A stretch of 64,000 nt of DNA, taken from contig NZ_CP084222.1 of assembly GCF_020268605.1 (NCBI RefSeq), positions 1,860,001 to 1,924,000 of the forward strand. Reading direction: 5' to 3'. Each line of letters opens with the position of its first letter. Positions within the stretch are counted from its first letter, which is position 1. The DNA comes from Arsenophonus apicola (GTDB lineage: Bacteria > Pseudomonadota > Gammaproteobacteria > Enterobacterales > Enterobacteriaceae). Of the stretch, positions 36,248 through 46,067 are shown one piece after another. The translations under genes were made by a program, and so were the position numbers. Below the pieces are notes generated by a model. The model saw only the letters and a list, made by a program, of their open reading frames with translations. It had not been told where the DNA came from and made no database searches.

Positions 36248-37243
36248 TCAATTTTCTAATTGTAAAAGCTGCTGATTAAAATCTGGATATTGAAGCTTTA
36301 TCTCCGCGACTAATTCCTTAATTGTCGCTGGCTGGTATTTTTTCCCCATCAACTGTTGACTAAAAAGCTCCAATGGCGATGGTTCTAAACTATCAGTATA
36401 AATTTTACTAGCTGAAATTTTACCTTTATCAATATCAAAATAAAGTTCAACACCACCCCATGCAAATCTGGTTTCAAGTATATGACTAAAAGCTGGCGCT
36501 TGGCCAAAATTCCATTCCCAACTGGATTGCTTAGCATAAGTGTCAATAAAACCGGGTAAATCAGGCAAGTTAGTTGGTGAAATTATTTCTGCCTTCACTT
36601 GCTCACCATAATAGTTAAAAAAATGGTTTACTAAAGCGTTACAAACTTTTTGATGGGTGATATCAGCATCAATTTCAGCTAAATTCATTACTCTCGAACG
36701 AACAGATGTAATACCTTTGCTAATCAATTTTTTTGCATCTGGATTTAAATAACTGGCTAACCGGTTTAAATCTGTATTAATGAGCAAAGTGCCATGATGA
36801 AAACCGCGATCAAGAGTTTCAAAATAAGCTGATCCTGAAATTTTACGATCACCATGTGGGGAATGAATTACTAAATCATTTCGACCGGAAACTTCAGCAC
36901 TAACCCCAACCTCTGCTAACGCCGCAATAATAATTTGGGTTGAAACGGTTTTATCATAAGCGGGTTTACCTGCCATAAAGGTAAAACAAGTATTGCCTAA
37001 ATCATGAAAAACCGCACCACCACCACTGCGGCGGCGAGCTAATTTAACTCCATCTTGAGCCATCTTTCGGGTATTACACTCTTTCCATGGATTTTGTGCC
37101 CGACCAATAACGACAGTATCATTATTGCGCCAAAGAAACATAACCCGTTGCCTGACTGACATTTGACGAAAAATAGCCTCTTCAACTGCCAAATTAAACC
37201 AGGGATCAAATGATTCAGAAATAAGAAGACGTATTGAAGCCAT
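36248..37243 (-). CDS. lplA: Lipoate-protein ligase A
   Basis: Attaches scavenged lipoate to the E2 and H proteins of 2-oxoacid dehydrogenases via lipoyl-AMP. The 331-residue protein has the conserved RRSGGGAVFHDLGNTCFTF (about 71-89), GRNDLVIHSPHGDRKISGSA and HHGTLLI. The C-terminal accessory domain is present, so it is a full-length two-domain E. coli-type LplA (338). It stands alone next to nlpC. Confidence 0.95.
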   Translation of the reverse strand: MASIRLLISESFDPWFNLAVEEAIFRQMSVRQRVMFLWRNNDTVVIGRAQNPWKECNTRKMAQDGVKLARRRSGGGAVFHDLGNTCFTFMAGKPAYDKTVSTQIIIAALAEVGVSAEVSGRNDLVIHSPHGDRKISGSAYFETLDRGFHHGTLLINTDLNRLASYLNPDAKKLISKGITSVRSRVMNLAEIDADITHQKVCNALVNHFFNYYGEQVKAEIISPTNLPDLPGFIDTYAKQSSWEWNFGQAPAFSHILETRFAWGGVELYFDIDKGKISASKIYTDSLEPSPLELFSQQLMGKKYQPATIKELVAEIKLQYPDFNQQLLQLEN

Positions 37244-37314
37244 AAAAATTTTGCCAGCCTATATTTATTTTGCTACCGCTCAGGAAGAAAAAAAATTATA
37301 ACTAAAAAAGACAT

Positions 37315-37797
37315 TTAAAAACGACGTGCCTGCCAGAAAACCTTGCGCCAGTAGATATTATTTAATGAAGAGCGGATAACGCCTTTACTGGTTGATGCAT
37401 GAATAAAAGTATTATCTGTATCATAAATACCAACATGTAAACCATTTTCACCTGAGCCGGTTTTAAAAAAAACCAGATCGCCCGGCATAAGATCCTTAAT
37501 ATCGATACGGGTGCCATATGTTGTTTGAGCCACTGTCGTACGTGGTAATTGAATGGCAAAACGGTCACTAAAAGTCCGATAAACAAATCCGGAACAATCA
37601 ATTCCACTTGATGCTAAACCACCATACCGATATGGCGTGCCATGCCATTGGAATAGTTGCTCTTTAAGTTGAGCGATGGTCATAATAGGATCAGAAAGTT
37701 GGCTTTTTAACGGCGGAGCTATTCTATTTACTGAAGAAGAACAGCCCATTAAAGTTAGATAGAATAAAAAAAGAAGGTGTTTAATTCTGATTAACAT
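37315..37797 (-). CDS. nlpC: NlpC/P60 family lipoprotein peptidase NlpC
   Basis: A 160-residue outer-membrane-type lipoprotein. The signal ends at lipobox LMGC (about 16-19). The NlpC/P60 cysteine peptidase domain has DCSGF (catalytic Cys about 68), GLHVGIYD (His) and FIHASTSKGVIRSSL. It probably cuts cell-wall peptides. It is collinear with E. coli NlpC (154). In E. coli it lies after btuD; here the arn operon lies upstream instead. Confidence 0.93.
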   Translation of the reverse strand: MLIRIKHLLFLFYLTLMGCSSSVNRIAPPLKSQLSDPIMTIAQLKEQLFQWHGTPYRYGGLASSGIDCSGFVYRTFSDRFAIQLPRTTVAQTTYGTRIDIKDLMPGDLVFFKTGSGENGLHVGIYDTDNTFIHASTSKGVIRSSLNNIYWRKVFWQARRF

Positions 37798-37935
37798 AAA
37801 GCACCTTTATCGCTTTAAGATAACTAACTGACTTTAATTAGAGTTTAATAAAAAAACAAGTTTTTATTAATGGGTGATCTTTATTTTTAGTAAACTCTGG
37901 CGTTAAAAAATAAATATCCTGCTCACTTTTTCACT

Positions 37936-38328
37936 TTATAATCGCTTTATTTCAGGCCGAGAAATGATCCAAATACCTAGCAAAATAAATACCACTCCCA
38001 CAACTTTAACTAATGTCGCCGATTCATTAAACCAAGGCAAAGTGACTGCTGATAAATAAACTAATACATAGCTTAAACTAATGAGTGGATAAGCTTTACT
38101 TAATGCTAAAAATTTCAAGGCAAATAGCCAAAAAAACATAGAAATAGCATAGCCAATCAAACCGATAAAAATCAGCCCAAACGCTTGCCGATTTTCAAAT
38201 AACCAATTAACATCCATCCATTGATGGTTTAATTTAAACTCAGGTAATAAAGTTACCCCAGCTTTAAGACAAAGCTGAGCGAAAGTGATCAATATTACAC
38301 TACTGATACCCCAAAAATAACCTTTCAT
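37936..38328 (-). CDS. arnF: ArnF, subunit of the undecaprenyl-phosphate-L-Ara4N flippase
   Basis: Small EmrE-like membrane protein that, with ArnE, moves L-Ara4N-undecaprenyl phosphate across the inner membrane. The ATG at 38326-38328 (MKGYFWGISSVILI) overlaps the arnE stop as ATGA and gives 130 residues (E. coli 128); the frame extends to 38376 without homology. It has four predicted helices, and ALSKAYPLISLSYVLVY is conserved. It is the last gene of the arn operon. Confidence 0.9.
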   Translation of the reverse strand: MKGYFWGISSVILITFAQLCLKAGVTLLPEFKLNHQWMDVNWLFENRQAFGLIFIGLIGYAISMFFWLFALKFLALSKAYPLISLSYVLVYLSAVTLPWFNESATLVKVVGVVFILLGIWIISRPEIKRL

Positions 38329-38663
38329 AAATTTAATAAAACAATACCCAGCATGATAATAAATACGCCTACCCAATGTTTTATACTGATCTTCTCTTGA
38401 TAGATAAATTGGCCTATCAGTGTCACAATAACAAAATTAATACTTAACATCGGATAAGCAATACTAAGTGGTAAAATTTGTAATAATTTAAGCCAAAATA
38501 GCATGCCTAAAGCCAGTAAAATAATAGCGATTACCAGCCATTTAAAGGCTAAACTTTTTTTTGATGGCAAAACACTTTGCCAATATACCACTGCTTGCTT
38601 TTGACAAACTTGTCCAAAGCAAGTCAACAGGCTAACAATTATCAATAATAAAAAATGTGTCAT
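38325..38663 (-). CDS. arnE: ArnE, subunit of the undecaprenyl-phosphate-L-Ara4N flippase
   Basis: A 112-residue EmrE-like protein with four hydrophobic segments (E. coli 111). Conserved LPLSIAYPMLSINFVIVTL lies near residue 67. It overlaps both arnT (4 bases) and arnF (4 bases), showing tight translational coupling. Confidence 0.92.
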   Translation of the reverse strand: MTHFLLLIIVSLLTCFGQVCQKQAVVYWQSVLPSKKSLAFKWLVIAIILLALGMLFWLKLLQILPLSIAYPMLSINFVIVTLIGQFIYQEKISIKHWVGVFIIMLGIVLLNL

Positions 38664-40324
38664 GGTTGCTGATAATAAGTCATTATTGCCATTCGTGTAT
38701 TGCGAACCACATGATCAGGCTTAGGAATATCATCAGGCAGACCTTCATTTCTACGCAATAAAAGAACCACTGAAATTTGTCCCTCTTTCCGGGTCTGGCT
38801 AAGCCATTTAGCAAAATTGCCTTGTTTAATTAAGCGAAATTGACTATCAGGATAATTTAAACCATATCTTAATTCACCTGATCTTTCATATAAATAAACA
38901 TCACCTCGATGTAATTCCCATGCCAAACCCGCACCAACTCCAACATTATCCGCCAGCACAAATTTACTTTGTTGCAACAAAGAGATATTTTGCCGAATTA
39001 ATTGCTGTGGTAATTTAGAATCGATAGTATCTTGCGGTAATGCATAACCTATCGATAAGCTCAAGGCTATCGAACAGGCCGCCCCCCACAACCAATACCT
39101 AGCTTTGGATATCAGACTAAAATAGCCAATAATCAGCCAAATACAAAAAACAGTGATACCTAATGCCAGTTTGGGCCATTCCTCTGTAGTATATAAAGGA
39201 TGATCAACAAATAACCCCATGATAATCAAAGTAATAATTGCCAGTATGCCAAAGGCAATATTGGTAAATCCGTTAAATTTAAGTGGGGTTAGATTGCAAT
39301 TTTTAACACAATCAACCGCATATTTTGCCATCATTAATGCAAGCGGTGCCATCACTGGCAACATATAAGTGAGTAATTTACCTTTAGCAATACTAAAAAA
39401 TAGGAACGGGACAATAAACCAGCAAAGCAGAAAAAACATTTCCGGCTTGTTTTTTCGTTCCTGCCAACTCTTTAATAATGTCCCAGGTAAAAGTCCTAAC
39501 CAAGGTATCACACCAAGTAAAATGATTGGAATATAAAACCAGAAAGGGGCTTTATGTTGAGCATCTTCTGATGAAAAGCGCTGAATATGTTCTACCCAGA
39601 AAAAGTAATGCCAATAATCAGGTTGATATTTATTGACAGCTAGTGCCCAGGGAAGGCTTATCAATGCCGCACTGATTATTGCTATGCCACCAAACTTAAG
39701 CATTTCAGTAAAACGTTTTTGATATAGCATAACTGGCAGCATCACGATCACCGGGATAGCTAACGCTAAAAAACCCTTAGTCATGAAGGCCATACCACAG
39801 GTAAGCCCCATGACGGCCCAGGCAAGTAACTTTGCAGCAACCGTTGGTGCTTTTAATAACCAAAAACAGCATAGCATACAAGCAGTAAGCCACATGGTAA
39901 GCATCGGATCGAGTACGCTATACGTGCCAACCGCAAATACCAAAAACATCGAAACATACATTAAAGTAGCCACAAACGCGACATTTCGATTACGCCACAT
40001 TATCATCGCCAACCAGTAAATTAAGCCGGCGCTGATCATAGTTGAAAACACAGCACCGAAACGGACAGCAAAATTAGTATCACCAAATATCATTTGACTG
40101 ATATTATTTATCCAATATCCGGCCACTGGCTTTTCAAAATAGCGAATATTAAGCAAATAAGGCACAATCCAATCGCATCGCAGCAACATTTCTCGACTAA
40201 TTTCAGCGTAACGCGTTTCATCTGGCTGCCAGAGCAATCGACCATTTAACGGCACTAAATAAGTAAAAATGAAAAAAAGTGCTAATAAAAAATCACCTAT
40301 TTTCTGTAACTGTTTAGTTAACAT
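38660..40324 (-). CDS. arnT: ArnT, lipid A 4-amino-4-deoxy-L-arabinosyltransferase
   Basis: Polytopic inner-membrane glycosyltransferase that transfers L-Ara4N from undecaprenyl phosphate to lipid A, lowering the charge and giving polymyxin resistance. It has the N-terminal periplasmic loop signature LLWQPDETRYAEISREML (about 30-47), many transmembrane helices to about 420 and a soluble C-terminal domain. A TTG one codon upstream (40327) is also possible. GAGGT at the end of arnD serves as ribosome site. Length is 554 (E. coli 550). Confidence 0.94.
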   Translation of the reverse strand: MLTKQLQKIGDFLLALFFIFTYLVPLNGRLLWQPDETRYAEISREMLLRCDWIVPYLLNIRYFEKPVAGYWINNISQMIFGDTNFAVRFGAVFSTMISAGLIYWLAMIMWRNRNVAFVATLMYVSMFLVFAVGTYSVLDPMLTMWLTACMLCCFWLLKAPTVAAKLLAWAVMGLTCGMAFMTKGFLALAIPVIVMLPVMLYQKRFTEMLKFGGIAIISAALISLPWALAVNKYQPDYWHYFFWVEHIQRFSSEDAQHKAPFWFYIPIILLGVIPWLGLLPGTLLKSWQERKNKPEMFFLLCWFIVPFLFFSIAKGKLLTYMLPVMAPLALMMAKYAVDCVKNCNLTPLKFNGFTNIAFGILAIITLIIMGLFVDHPLYTTEEWPKLALGITVFCIWLIIGYFSLISKARYWLWGAACSIALSLSIGYALPQDTIDSKLPQQLIRQNISLLQQSKFVLADNVGVGAGLAWELHRGDVYLYERSGELRYGLNYPDSQFRLIKQGNFAKWLSQTRKEGQISVVLLLRRNEGLPDDIPKPDHVVRNTRMAIMTYYQQP

Positions 40325-40330
40325 CAAGCA

Positions 40331-41224
40331 CTATACCTCGTGTTGACACCCTAGCCAGCCTTCACGACCGGGAAAAGATGAACGAATAATTTTTCCTTGC
40401 GGTAAAGAATCTATATCATTTGGTATTAATTCACGCAACGGACAAAATACCATTTGCTCTGCAATCATTCTCTCTAATAAATTTTCAAATTGCATCGATT
40501 TAGACATACCTTCCACTTCAGTATGAATAGTATGAACAGGTGTTCCTACATCTTCCTGCATCGCGTTAATAATAAAATCATTAAAGTTTTCATCTTTAAC
40601 CAACGTGCCAACAACTTCATCATAAGTTGGTAGTGTCACTGGAATTTGTATGGTACCAATCGAACCATCAGTTAAAATAGGACGAAACGGATGTGTACCT
40701 CGGCAATCACTATTATAGTCAAATTTAAAATTTTCTTTTGCTGTTAATACGCGTTCATCGGCTCGCCAACCTGCTACAGCTGAACATTTTACCCTAGCGC
40801 CCGTTGCAGCCTCAAGCGCATCTACGCCTAATTTAATTTGCTCGACCAATTTAGTTCTCGGCCATTTCCCTACATTAGCTTGCCAGCCTTGATGATCCCA
40901 TGCATGTAACCCAACTTCATGACCTTCATTCAATGTTTGTTTCATTAAGTAGCCTAGATCATTGGCAATTTTTTTACCTGACCAGGCTGTACCGGCTAAT
41001 AAAATATCCCAACCATACAGTGAGGCGGCATTCGATCTTAACATTTTCCATAAAAATTTAGGTCGAAACAGGCGCCATAAATGGCGCCCCATATTATCTG
41101 GCCCGACACTGAAAAAAAAACTGGCTCGAATTTGATATTTAGCGAGCACTTTAAGTAACTGTGGCACACCTTCTTTAGTACCTTGGTAGGTATCTACATC
41201 AATTCTTAAGCCAATTTTCTTCAT
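40331..41224 (-). CDS. arnD: ArnD, 4-deoxy-4-formamido-L-arabinose-phosphoundecaprenol deformylase
   Basis: NodB-type polysaccharide deacetylase-fold enzyme that removes the formyl group from L-Ara4FN-undecaprenyl phosphate. The 297-residue protein has the metal motif RIDVDTYQGTKEGVP at the N-terminus, LGYLMKQTLNEGHEVGLHAWDHQGWQ split across about 95-120, and CSAVAGWRADERVL. Its start overlaps the arnA stop by one base. Confidence 0.94.
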   Translation of the reverse strand: MKKIGLRIDVDTYQGTKEGVPQLLKVLAKYQIRASFFFSVGPDNMGRHLWRLFRPKFLWKMLRSNAASLYGWDILLAGTAWSGKKIANDLGYLMKQTLNEGHEVGLHAWDHQGWQANVGKWPRTKLVEQIKLGVDALEAATGARVKCSAVAGWRADERVLTAKENFKFDYNSDCRGTHPFRPILTDGSIGTIQIPVTLPTYDEVVGTLVKDENFNDFIINAMQEDVGTPVHTIHTEVEGMSKSMQFENLLERMIAEQMVFCPLRELIPNDIDSLPQGKIIRSSFPGREGWLGCQHEV

Positions 41225-43224
41225 TATTTTTTACCTAATTCTTCCGCGGCAGCTTGCAAGAAGAAATCTAAAGTTTCATCAATAGTCTGCTTCATATCAA
41301 TAGTTGGCTCCCAATCGAGCAAGCGACGCGCATTTTCAATGCTCGGTCTACGATGCTCAACATCTTGATACCCCTTACCATAATAACTACTACTTTCAAT
41401 CTTTTTGAGACCAGCAAATGGAGGAAAGAGTTTACGTAACGGATGTTTTTCAAAACTGTCAAGTAACATATCAGCTAATTGAGCAATACTTGCTTCATTG
41501 GTTGGATTACCAATATTGATAATTTGACCATCGCATTTTTCATCTTTATTTTCAATAATACGAAATAATGCTTCAATACCATCTTTAATATCGGTAAAAC
41601 AACGCTTTTGAGCACCACCATCAACTAATTTTATTGGTGAACCCTCGACCAAATTTAAAATTAATTGGGTGATTGCCCTTGAGCTACCAATACGGGCAGA
41701 ATGTAAACTATCTAGTCGTGGACCCATCCAATTAAACGGTCTAAATAGAGTGAATTTCAACCCTTCTTTAACACCATATGCCCAAATAACGCGATCCAAT
41801 AACTGTTTAGAAACAGAATAAATCCAACGCTGTTTGTTAATTGGCCCTACAATCAAACGAGAGGTATCTTCATCAAATTCTTTATCATCGCACATCCCAT
41901 AAACTTCAGAAGTTGATGGGAAAATAATACGTTTATTATATTTTACACAATAACGCACTATCTTTAAGTTTTCTTCAAAGTCTAATTCAAAAACTCTTAA
42001 TGGATTACGGGTATATTCAATCGGTGTTGCAATAGCAACCAGGGGCAGAATGATGTCACATTTTTTAATATGATATTCAATCCACTCAGTATGAATACTA
42101 ATATCACCTTCAACAAAATGGAAACGCTGATCATCACCAAAACGGGGATCATTAATAAAACGTGAAACAGCAGAAGAACTAATATCCAAGCCATAGATAT
42201 CATAGTGTCCATCAGCTAATAAACGTTCGGTTAAGTGATTACCAATAAAACCATTAACCCCCAAAATTAAAACGCGCTTACGGCGTTTCACCTGTGCAGT
42301 CGGTTTTGCCCCCACCCGCACACCCGTCACAATCCCCATTTCAGCCGCTAAACGCGATCCTTCAACATATAAACCCAATCCACACTGGCCAGTTAGGATC
42401 TCAAGCACGTCTTGACCACAAGCTATTTGCAATGGCTCAGTAGAAATGATTGTACCAGGTAATTTATCATGTGATTTTTCTAACACTCGGCCACGCCAGA
42501 CAATCATTTTACTCTCAGCTAAATAGGTAAATGCACCCGGATATGGCTCGGTCACTGCTCGTATTAGGTTATTCACTTCAGTAGCAGATTTAGCCCAATC
42601 AATTAAACCATTTTCAGCGCGGCGACGGCCAAAATAGGTTGCCTGACTCTCATCCTGTGGTGTTGCTGAATAATCACCCATTTTAATTAACGGTAATGTA
42701 TCAGCTAACAGCTGTTCGGAGGCGTGACGAATTTTCTCATGTAACACTAATGCGGTATCAGTTGCATCAATGGCAACTTTTTTCTGCGCAATAATATCAC
42801 CCGCATCGGCCTTAGCTATCATCTTATGGAGCGTGACACCAGTCTCTGTTTCGCCATTTAAAATAGCCCAATTAATCGGCACACGACCACGATATTTAGG
42901 CAGTAAAGAACCATGTAGGTTGAAAGCACCTTTAGGGGCTAGTGCCAATAACTCTTGACTCAGCATGTGACGATAGTAAAAAGAGAAAATGACATCAGGT
43001 TGCATTTTCTCAATACGCTCAATCCAAAGTGAATGATTGACATTTTCTGGCGCAAATACAGGCAAGCCCATCTCAGCTCCCAAGCGTGCAACTGAGGAAA
43101 AGAAATGATTCTCTTTTGGATCATCTGTATGTGTAAAAACAGCCTGAATTTCAAAACCCGCCTTCTTTAGCGCCTTTAATCCCACACAACCAATATCATG
43201 GTAAGCAAAAACAATAGCTTTCAT
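41224..43224 (-). CDS. arnA: ArnA, bifunctional UDP-glucuronate decarboxylase / UDP-L-Ara4N formyltransferase
   Basis: A 666-residue two-domain cytoplasmic enzyme. The N-terminal formyltransferase (about 1-300) has FNLHGSLLPKYRGRVPINWA. The C-terminal NAD-dependent decarboxylase (about 315-660) has the Rossmann motif ILGVNGFIGNHLTE and the PSTSEVYG/YSVSKQ catalytic segment. It catalyses the first and third steps of L-Ara4N synthesis. One-base overlaps exist with arnC and arnD. Confidence 0.95.
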   Translation of the reverse strand: MKAIVFAYHDIGCVGLKALKKAGFEIQAVFTHTDDPKENHFFSSVARLGAEMGLPVFAPENVNHSLWIERIEKMQPDVIFSFYYRHMLSQELLALAPKGAFNLHGSLLPKYRGRVPINWAILNGETETGVTLHKMIAKADAGDIIAQKKVAIDATDTALVLHEKIRHASEQLLADTLPLIKMGDYSATPQDESQATYFGRRRAENGLIDWAKSATEVNNLIRAVTEPYPGAFTYLAESKMIVWRGRVLEKSHDKLPGTIISTEPLQIACGQDVLEILTGQCGLGLYVEGSRLAAEMGIVTGVRVGAKPTAQVKRRKRVLILGVNGFIGNHLTERLLADGHYDIYGLDISSSAVSRFINDPRFGDDQRFHFVEGDISIHTEWIEYHIKKCDIILPLVAIATPIEYTRNPLRVFELDFEENLKIVRYCVKYNKRIIFPSTSEVYGMCDDKEFDEDTSRLIVGPINKQRWIYSVSKQLLDRVIWAYGVKEGLKFTLFRPFNWMGPRLDSLHSARIGSSRAITQLILNLVEGSPIKLVDGGAQKRCFTDIKDGIEALFRIIENKDEKCDGQIINIGNPTNEASIAQLADMLLDSFEKHPLRKLFPPFAGLKKIESSSYYGKGYQDVEHRRPSIENARRLLDWEPTIDMKQTIDETLDFFLQAAAEELGKK

Positions 43225-44216
43225 TATTTTTTTTCCTGATTTTCGTTAGTATCATGATGAATACCAACTATCTTTTGAATGAAGTAACGGGGTCGGGCAC
43301 GAACATCATTGTACATCCTGCCAATGTATTCACCGAGTAATCCCATGGCAATAAACTGCGCACCAATAAATATAAATAGAATAGCAAACAGGGTAAAAAC
43401 ACCCTCTGCAGCCCACATGGAACCAAATATAAGACGTAAGATAATTAGCAGAACCGCCAGAAAAAATCCACTTGCTGCAATAAAACTACCAACCACACTC
43501 AATAAACGTAATGGGGTAGTCGTTAAACAAGTAAGTAAATCAAACATTAAATTTATTAGCTTCATAAAGCTATATTTTGAATCACCAAACTCACGTTCTG
43601 CATGGGCCACATCGATTTCGATCGTTCTTCGAGCAAAGGTATTTGCTAAAATGGGAATAAATGTACTACGTTCATGACACTGTAGCATCGCATTAATAAT
43701 ATTACGCCGATAAGCCCGCAACATGCAGCCATAATCGCCCATGGTGCGCCCTGTTGCTTTGGTGATCATGGCATTAATAATTTTCGACGCCGTTTTACGA
43801 AACCAAGAATCTTGCCGATTCATCCGCCTAGTGCCAACTACGTCATAGCCCTGCTCGGCTACCTGTACCAAATTGGGGATCTCTTCAGGTGGATTTTGTA
43901 AATCAGCATCTAATGTGATCACAAGATCGCCAGTTGCCTGTTTAAAACCCGCCATAATGGCAGAATGCTGTCCATAATTACGATTTAAAATTACGGCAAT
44001 AACATGATTTGCCGAATTTTCTGCAGCCTCTATTAGCAAGTTAGCGGAATTATCAGCACTACCATCATCAACTAAAATTAATTCATATGGCTGTTTCAAT
44101 CTCTGACAAGCAGCCAATGTTCTTTCCAATAATTGGGGTAAACTTTGCTTTTCGTTATAAATAGGGATAACGATAGAAACTTTCTTTATTTCTTCAAAAT
44201 CATTTTGAACAGGCAC
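43224..44216 (-). CDS. arnC: ArnC, undecaprenyl-phosphate 4-deoxy-4-formamido-L-arabinose transferase
   Basis: A 330-residue family-2 glycosyltransferase that loads L-Ara4FN onto undecaprenyl phosphate. The GT2 domain begins VSIVIPIYNEKQSLPQLLER and has DADLQNPPEEIP (metal-binding DxD type) around 100-111. Two C-terminal membrane helices cover about 235-300. It overlaps arnB and arnA by one base each. Confidence 0.94.
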   Translation of the reverse strand: MPVQNDFEEIKKVSIVIPIYNEKQSLPQLLERTLAACQRLKQPYELILVDDGSADNSANLLIEAAENSANHVIAVILNRNYGQHSAIMAGFKQATGDLVITLDADLQNPPEEIPNLVQVAEQGYDVVGTRRMNRQDSWFRKTASKIINAMITKATGRTMGDYGCMLRAYRRNIINAMLQCHERSTFIPILANTFARRTIEIDVAHAEREFGDSKYSFMKLINLMFDLLTCLTTTPLRLLSVVGSFIAASGFFLAVLLIILRLIFGSMWAAEGVFTLFAILFIFIGAQFIAMGLLGEYIGRMYNDVRARPRYFIQKIVGIHHDTNENQEKK

Positions 44217-45361
44217 TATTTCAGCTCCGAAAAAATTTCATTAATAGCAGCAACAACGCGATCAACATCTTGAGCACGCATATCAGGGAATAGTGGCAAT
44301 GAACATAAGGTAGCCGAGTTCCATTCAGAATTAGGTAGAGAAAGTGATGGATAATGTTCTCTATAATATTTCTGCGTATGAGCCGCTCGAAAATGCAGAC
44401 CTGTACCAATATTCTTCTCTTTTAAGCGTTCCATAAAACTATCACGGTTAATACCACAGATTGTTTCATCAACGCGCACCATAAACAGATGATTGGCATG
44501 CAAATGAGGATAATCAGGCACATCCAGCATTTTTAACGGCAACTTGGCTAGCGCTTGTCGATAGTAAGCAACAAGTTCAGCACGACGTTTATTTATTTGG
44601 GTTAATTTTTTTAATTGAACAACTGCAATTGCAGCATGAATATCAGAAAGATTATATTTAAATCCAGGTTCAACAACTTCAGCCTGTGGTTTACGGCCTT
44701 GTATTTGTCGATCGAAGGCATCCACACCTAAACCATGAAATTTTAAACATCGCAAGCGGGTGGCTAAAGCATCATCATCAGTAGCAACTAAGCCACCCTC
44801 GGCGCAAGTAATATTTTTAATCGCATGAAATGAAAAAATAGCCGTGCCTTGTTGACCAATCCATTGATTTTGATACTGAGTACCTACGGCATGAGCAGCA
44901 TCTTCGATCAATGCGATATTATTTCTTTGTGCAATCTCACGTAACGCATTAAGATCGCATGGTGCACCGGCATAATGTACCGGTATAATCGCTTTTGTCT
45001 TAGGGGTAATTGCCTTCTCAACGACATCAGGCTGAACCATTAAAGTATCACGATCAACATCAATCATGATCGGTTTTGCCCCTAACAAGGTAATCATATT
45101 AATGGTTGACACCCATGTTAATGAGGGGGTAATAACTTCATCTCCAGGACCAATTCCTAAGGCCATAAGCGTTATATGCATACCTGCTGTTGCCGAACAA
45201 AAAGCAATTGCATGCTGACAACCAAACTTATGGCGAAAGTCTTCTTCGAGTTGATGATTTTGCGGTCCAGTGGTGATCCAACCAGAACGTAATACATTTT
45301 CTACCGCCCGGATCTCTTCGTCACCTATTGCTGGGCGAGAAAAAGGAAGAAAATCATTCAT
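44216..45361 (-). CDS. arnB: ArnB, UDP-4-amino-4-deoxy-L-arabinose aminotransferase
   Basis: PLP-dependent aminotransferase of the DegT/DnrJ/EryC1 family that makes UDP-L-Ara4N from the 4-keto sugar with glutamate. The 381-residue protein has IEDAAHAVGTQY (about 155-166), SFHAIKNITCAEGG with the PLP-binding Lys (about 180-193) and GFKYNLSDIHAAIA. It is the first gene of arnBCADTEF. No PmrA or PhoP box was convincingly identified in the 45362-45480 leader. Confidence 0.94.
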   Translation of the reverse strand: MNDFLPFSRPAIGDEEIRAVENVLRSGWITTGPQNHQLEEDFRHKFGCQHAIAFCSATAGMHITLMALGIGPGDEVITPSLTWVSTINMITLLGAKPIMIDVDRDTLMVQPDVVEKAITPKTKAIIPVHYAGAPCDLNALREIAQRNNIALIEDAAHAVGTQYQNQWIGQQGTAIFSFHAIKNITCAEGGLVATDDDALATRLRCLKFHGLGVDAFDRQIQGRKPQAEVVEPGFKYNLSDIHAAIAVVQLKKLTQINKRRAELVAYYRQALAKLPLKMLDVPDYPHLHANHLFMVRVDETICGINRDSFMERLKEKNIGTGLHFRAAHTQKYYREHYPSLSLPNSEWNSATLCSLPLFPDMRAQDVDRVVAAINEIFSELK

Positions 45362-45766
45362 GAGATTAACCTACTAACAATTCGTCTAATATTTTTTAGA
45401 GTTAGTTGTCTATAATATCATAAAATAGCTTAACTACACATCAACATGACAATAACTTTCCAATATAATCAGTTAGAAAGCGTTCAAATAATAAATATAT
45501 AAAGCTCAAACGCTGACTTAAGTGACTCAAGTAGAATAGAAAACTCATTAATTGCCAAAAAATTCTTATCACTAAGAAAGTAACCCAATAACAAAAATAA
45601 GGGAATTTAAAAGCATTATTAGCATAACTTTCACTAATAAAATTGTTTGGCTTACAAAATCTCGTATAACTAATCTATTAAAGGTATCTTTATTTTTTAA
45701 GATTATTTTGGCATTCGTAAATAATAAAAAAGCCGCTTTAGCGGCTTTTTAGCATATAATAATTCA
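45362..45766. other. arnB-ihfA spacer
   Basis: It holds the arn promoter (a TATTAT box about 55 bases upstream of arnB is the best -10 candidate) and, at the right end, the ihfA terminator. No remnant of btuC, btuE or btuD, which follow ihfA in E. coli, was seen. Confidence 0.4.
45723..45752 (-). terminator. Terminator of the pheST-ihfA transcript
   Basis: Perfect stem AAAGCCGC/GCGGCTTT with TTTA loop, flanked by A and T runs on both sides, so it could act in both directions. It lies 18 bases past the ihfA stop. Confidence 0.85.
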
Positions 45767-46063
45767 TTATTTATGAGGCTTTATCTTTTCAACCCGGCCT
45801 TTCAACTTTTGCCCTGGTCTAAAAGTCACCACTCGGCGAGCAGTGATGGGAATATCTTCTCCAGTCTTTGGATTTCGACCTGGGCGTTGACTTTTATCAC
45901 GCAGATCAAAATTACCAAACCCTGACAGTTTCACCTGCTCCCCATTTTCTAATGAACGACGAACTTCTTCAAAGAAAAGTTCAACTAGGTCTTTCGCATC
46001 ACGTTTGCTTATACCCAGTTTTTCGAACAGACTTTCTGACATTTCAGCTTTTGTAAGCGCCAT
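45767..46063 (-). CDS. ihfA: Integration host factor alpha subunit
   Basis: DNA-bending nucleoid protein that pairs with IhfB. The 98-residue protein (E. coli 99) has KLSGFGNFDLRDKSQRPGRNPKTG, including the beta-arm with the intercalating Pro (RPGRNP). It is four bases downstream of pheT, as the last gene of the thrS-to-ihfA cluster. Confidence 0.96.
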   Translation of the reverse strand: MALTKAEMSESLFEKLGISKRDAKDLVELFFEEVRRSLENGEQVKLSGFGNFDLRDKSQRPGRNPKTGEDIPITARRVVTFRPGQKLKGRVEKIKPHK

Positions 46064-46067
46064 AGGT

